Origin: Clostridia bacterium | GTDB taxonomy: Bacteria; Bacillota; Clostridia; Oscillospirales; Ruminococcaceae | Direction of reading: 5' to 3' | Length of the DNA: 22,420 nucleotides | Assembly (NCBI GenBank): GCA_021152595.1 | Contig: JAGKVC010000034.1 | Span: 1-22,420 of the forward strand | In this document: positions 22,197 through 22,420 of the stretch, in pieces | How the letters are laid out: the number at the start of each line of letters is the position of its first letter | Numbering within the stretch: the stretch's first letter is position 1 | Notes under the pieces: model-generated | The model's database searches: none | What the model was told of the DNA's origin: nothing | What the model saw: only the letters and a program-made list of their open reading frames with translations | Position numbers and translations under genes: made by a program

Positions 22197-22420
22197 TTAT
22201 GAATAATCAATTTCTGCTTCCTGCACGCCGTCCGCGATCGTGCCGGTCAGCTCAATGAACGGCCGGTCATCGCCGAACAGCGCTTTGGATGCAAAATACA
22301 GGACGCGGTAGCTGCCGTCCGCAGTGATTTCAAGATGCTCATATTCGAGGTTCTGTTCCAGTTCCGCTGCGGTCAGCGTATGGGGTTCTTTCTCCGCATT
22401 TTCCGGATCATCATTTAGCA
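22197..22420 (-). CDS. C-terminal part of an unidentified protein (cut by window edge)
   Basis: A frame open from the right edge ends at TAA 22197-22199. About 74 residues are visible: an acidic segment (DDPENAEKEPHTLTAAELEQ), then a beta-rich pattern (ITADGSYRVLYFASKALFG, FIELTGTIADG) and the end QEAEIDYS. I do not recognise the family. The spacing of 15 bases to the DUF3810-like gene suggests one operon. Confidence 0.6.
   Translation of the reverse strand, partial: LNDDPENAEKEPHTLTAAELEQNLEYEHLEITADGSYRVLYFASKALFGDDRPFIELTGTIADGVQEAEIDYS

Noticed and set aside
1..22420. Looked for tRNA, rRNA, insertion sequences, integrases, toxin-antitoxin pairs and phage genes
   Set aside because: No transposase, integrase, tRNA-like cloverleaf or rRNA segment was recognised by reading both strands; weak or short elements could have been missed.

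Overview
The window looks like the chromosome of a moderately GC-rich Gram-positive Clostridia member, probably Ruminococcus or another Oscillospiraceae. The reasons are strong AGGAGG-type ribosome sites, TTGACA-N17-TATAAT promoters, lipoboxes, Thr/Ala-rich surface-protein linkers, BspA-type leucine-rich repeats, an ECF-type vitamin transporter and a cobalamin riboswitch. This taxonomic call is an inference from gene content, not from a marker gene.

Layout. (1) 1-7233, minus strand: a housekeeping operon read from a promoter at 7205-7233, encoding a PHP phosphoesterase, a papain-like lipoprotein, pth, a leucine-rich-repeat lipoprotein and mfd, which runs off the left edge. (2) 7350-11512, plus strand: a five-gene operon of related proteins. 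Four carry an N-terminal membrane hairpin plus a bacterial PH-like domain. Three of those four, and a fifth 53-residue protein lacking the PH domain, carry a recurring acidic/proline tail with an ELFG motif. I know of no described system with this make-up, so it is one of two candidates for something new. (3) 11525-15759, plus strand: a consensus promoter, a cobalamin riboswitch and two terminator-like hairpins, then four genes. They encode a small homing-endonuclease-associated-repeat-like protein, an EF-hand surface protein, a membrane protein built like intrinsic factor/transcobalamin (alpha toroid plus DUF4430-type beta domain), and an ADP-ribosyltransferase-like protein. (4) 15798-19509, minus strand, convergent with region 3 across a bidirectional terminator: a complete ECF transporter (EcfT, fused double ATPase, S component) with an isochorismatase-family hydrolase inside the operon. 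(5) 19552-20850, minus strand: a DAHP synthase gene with a perfect consensus promoter and an unusual structured leader. (6) 20883-22420, minus strand: a DUF3810-like membrane protein lacking the expected zinc-protease residues, and the end of an unidentified gene.

How they may work together. Regions 3 and 4 read as a corrinoid capture-and-import module. B12-repressed surface proteins would bind the vitamin between alpha and beta domains held outside the cell, and the neighbouring ECF transporter would move it across the membrane. The riboswitch and the domain architecture are seen in the sequence; the substrate of the ECF transporter is inferred. The role of the ADP-ribosyltransferase-like gene at the end of the operon is unknown and worth testing. 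The PH-like/tail operon of region 2 may build a membrane-associated scaffold or present a shared peptide tag, but no function can be read from sequence alone.
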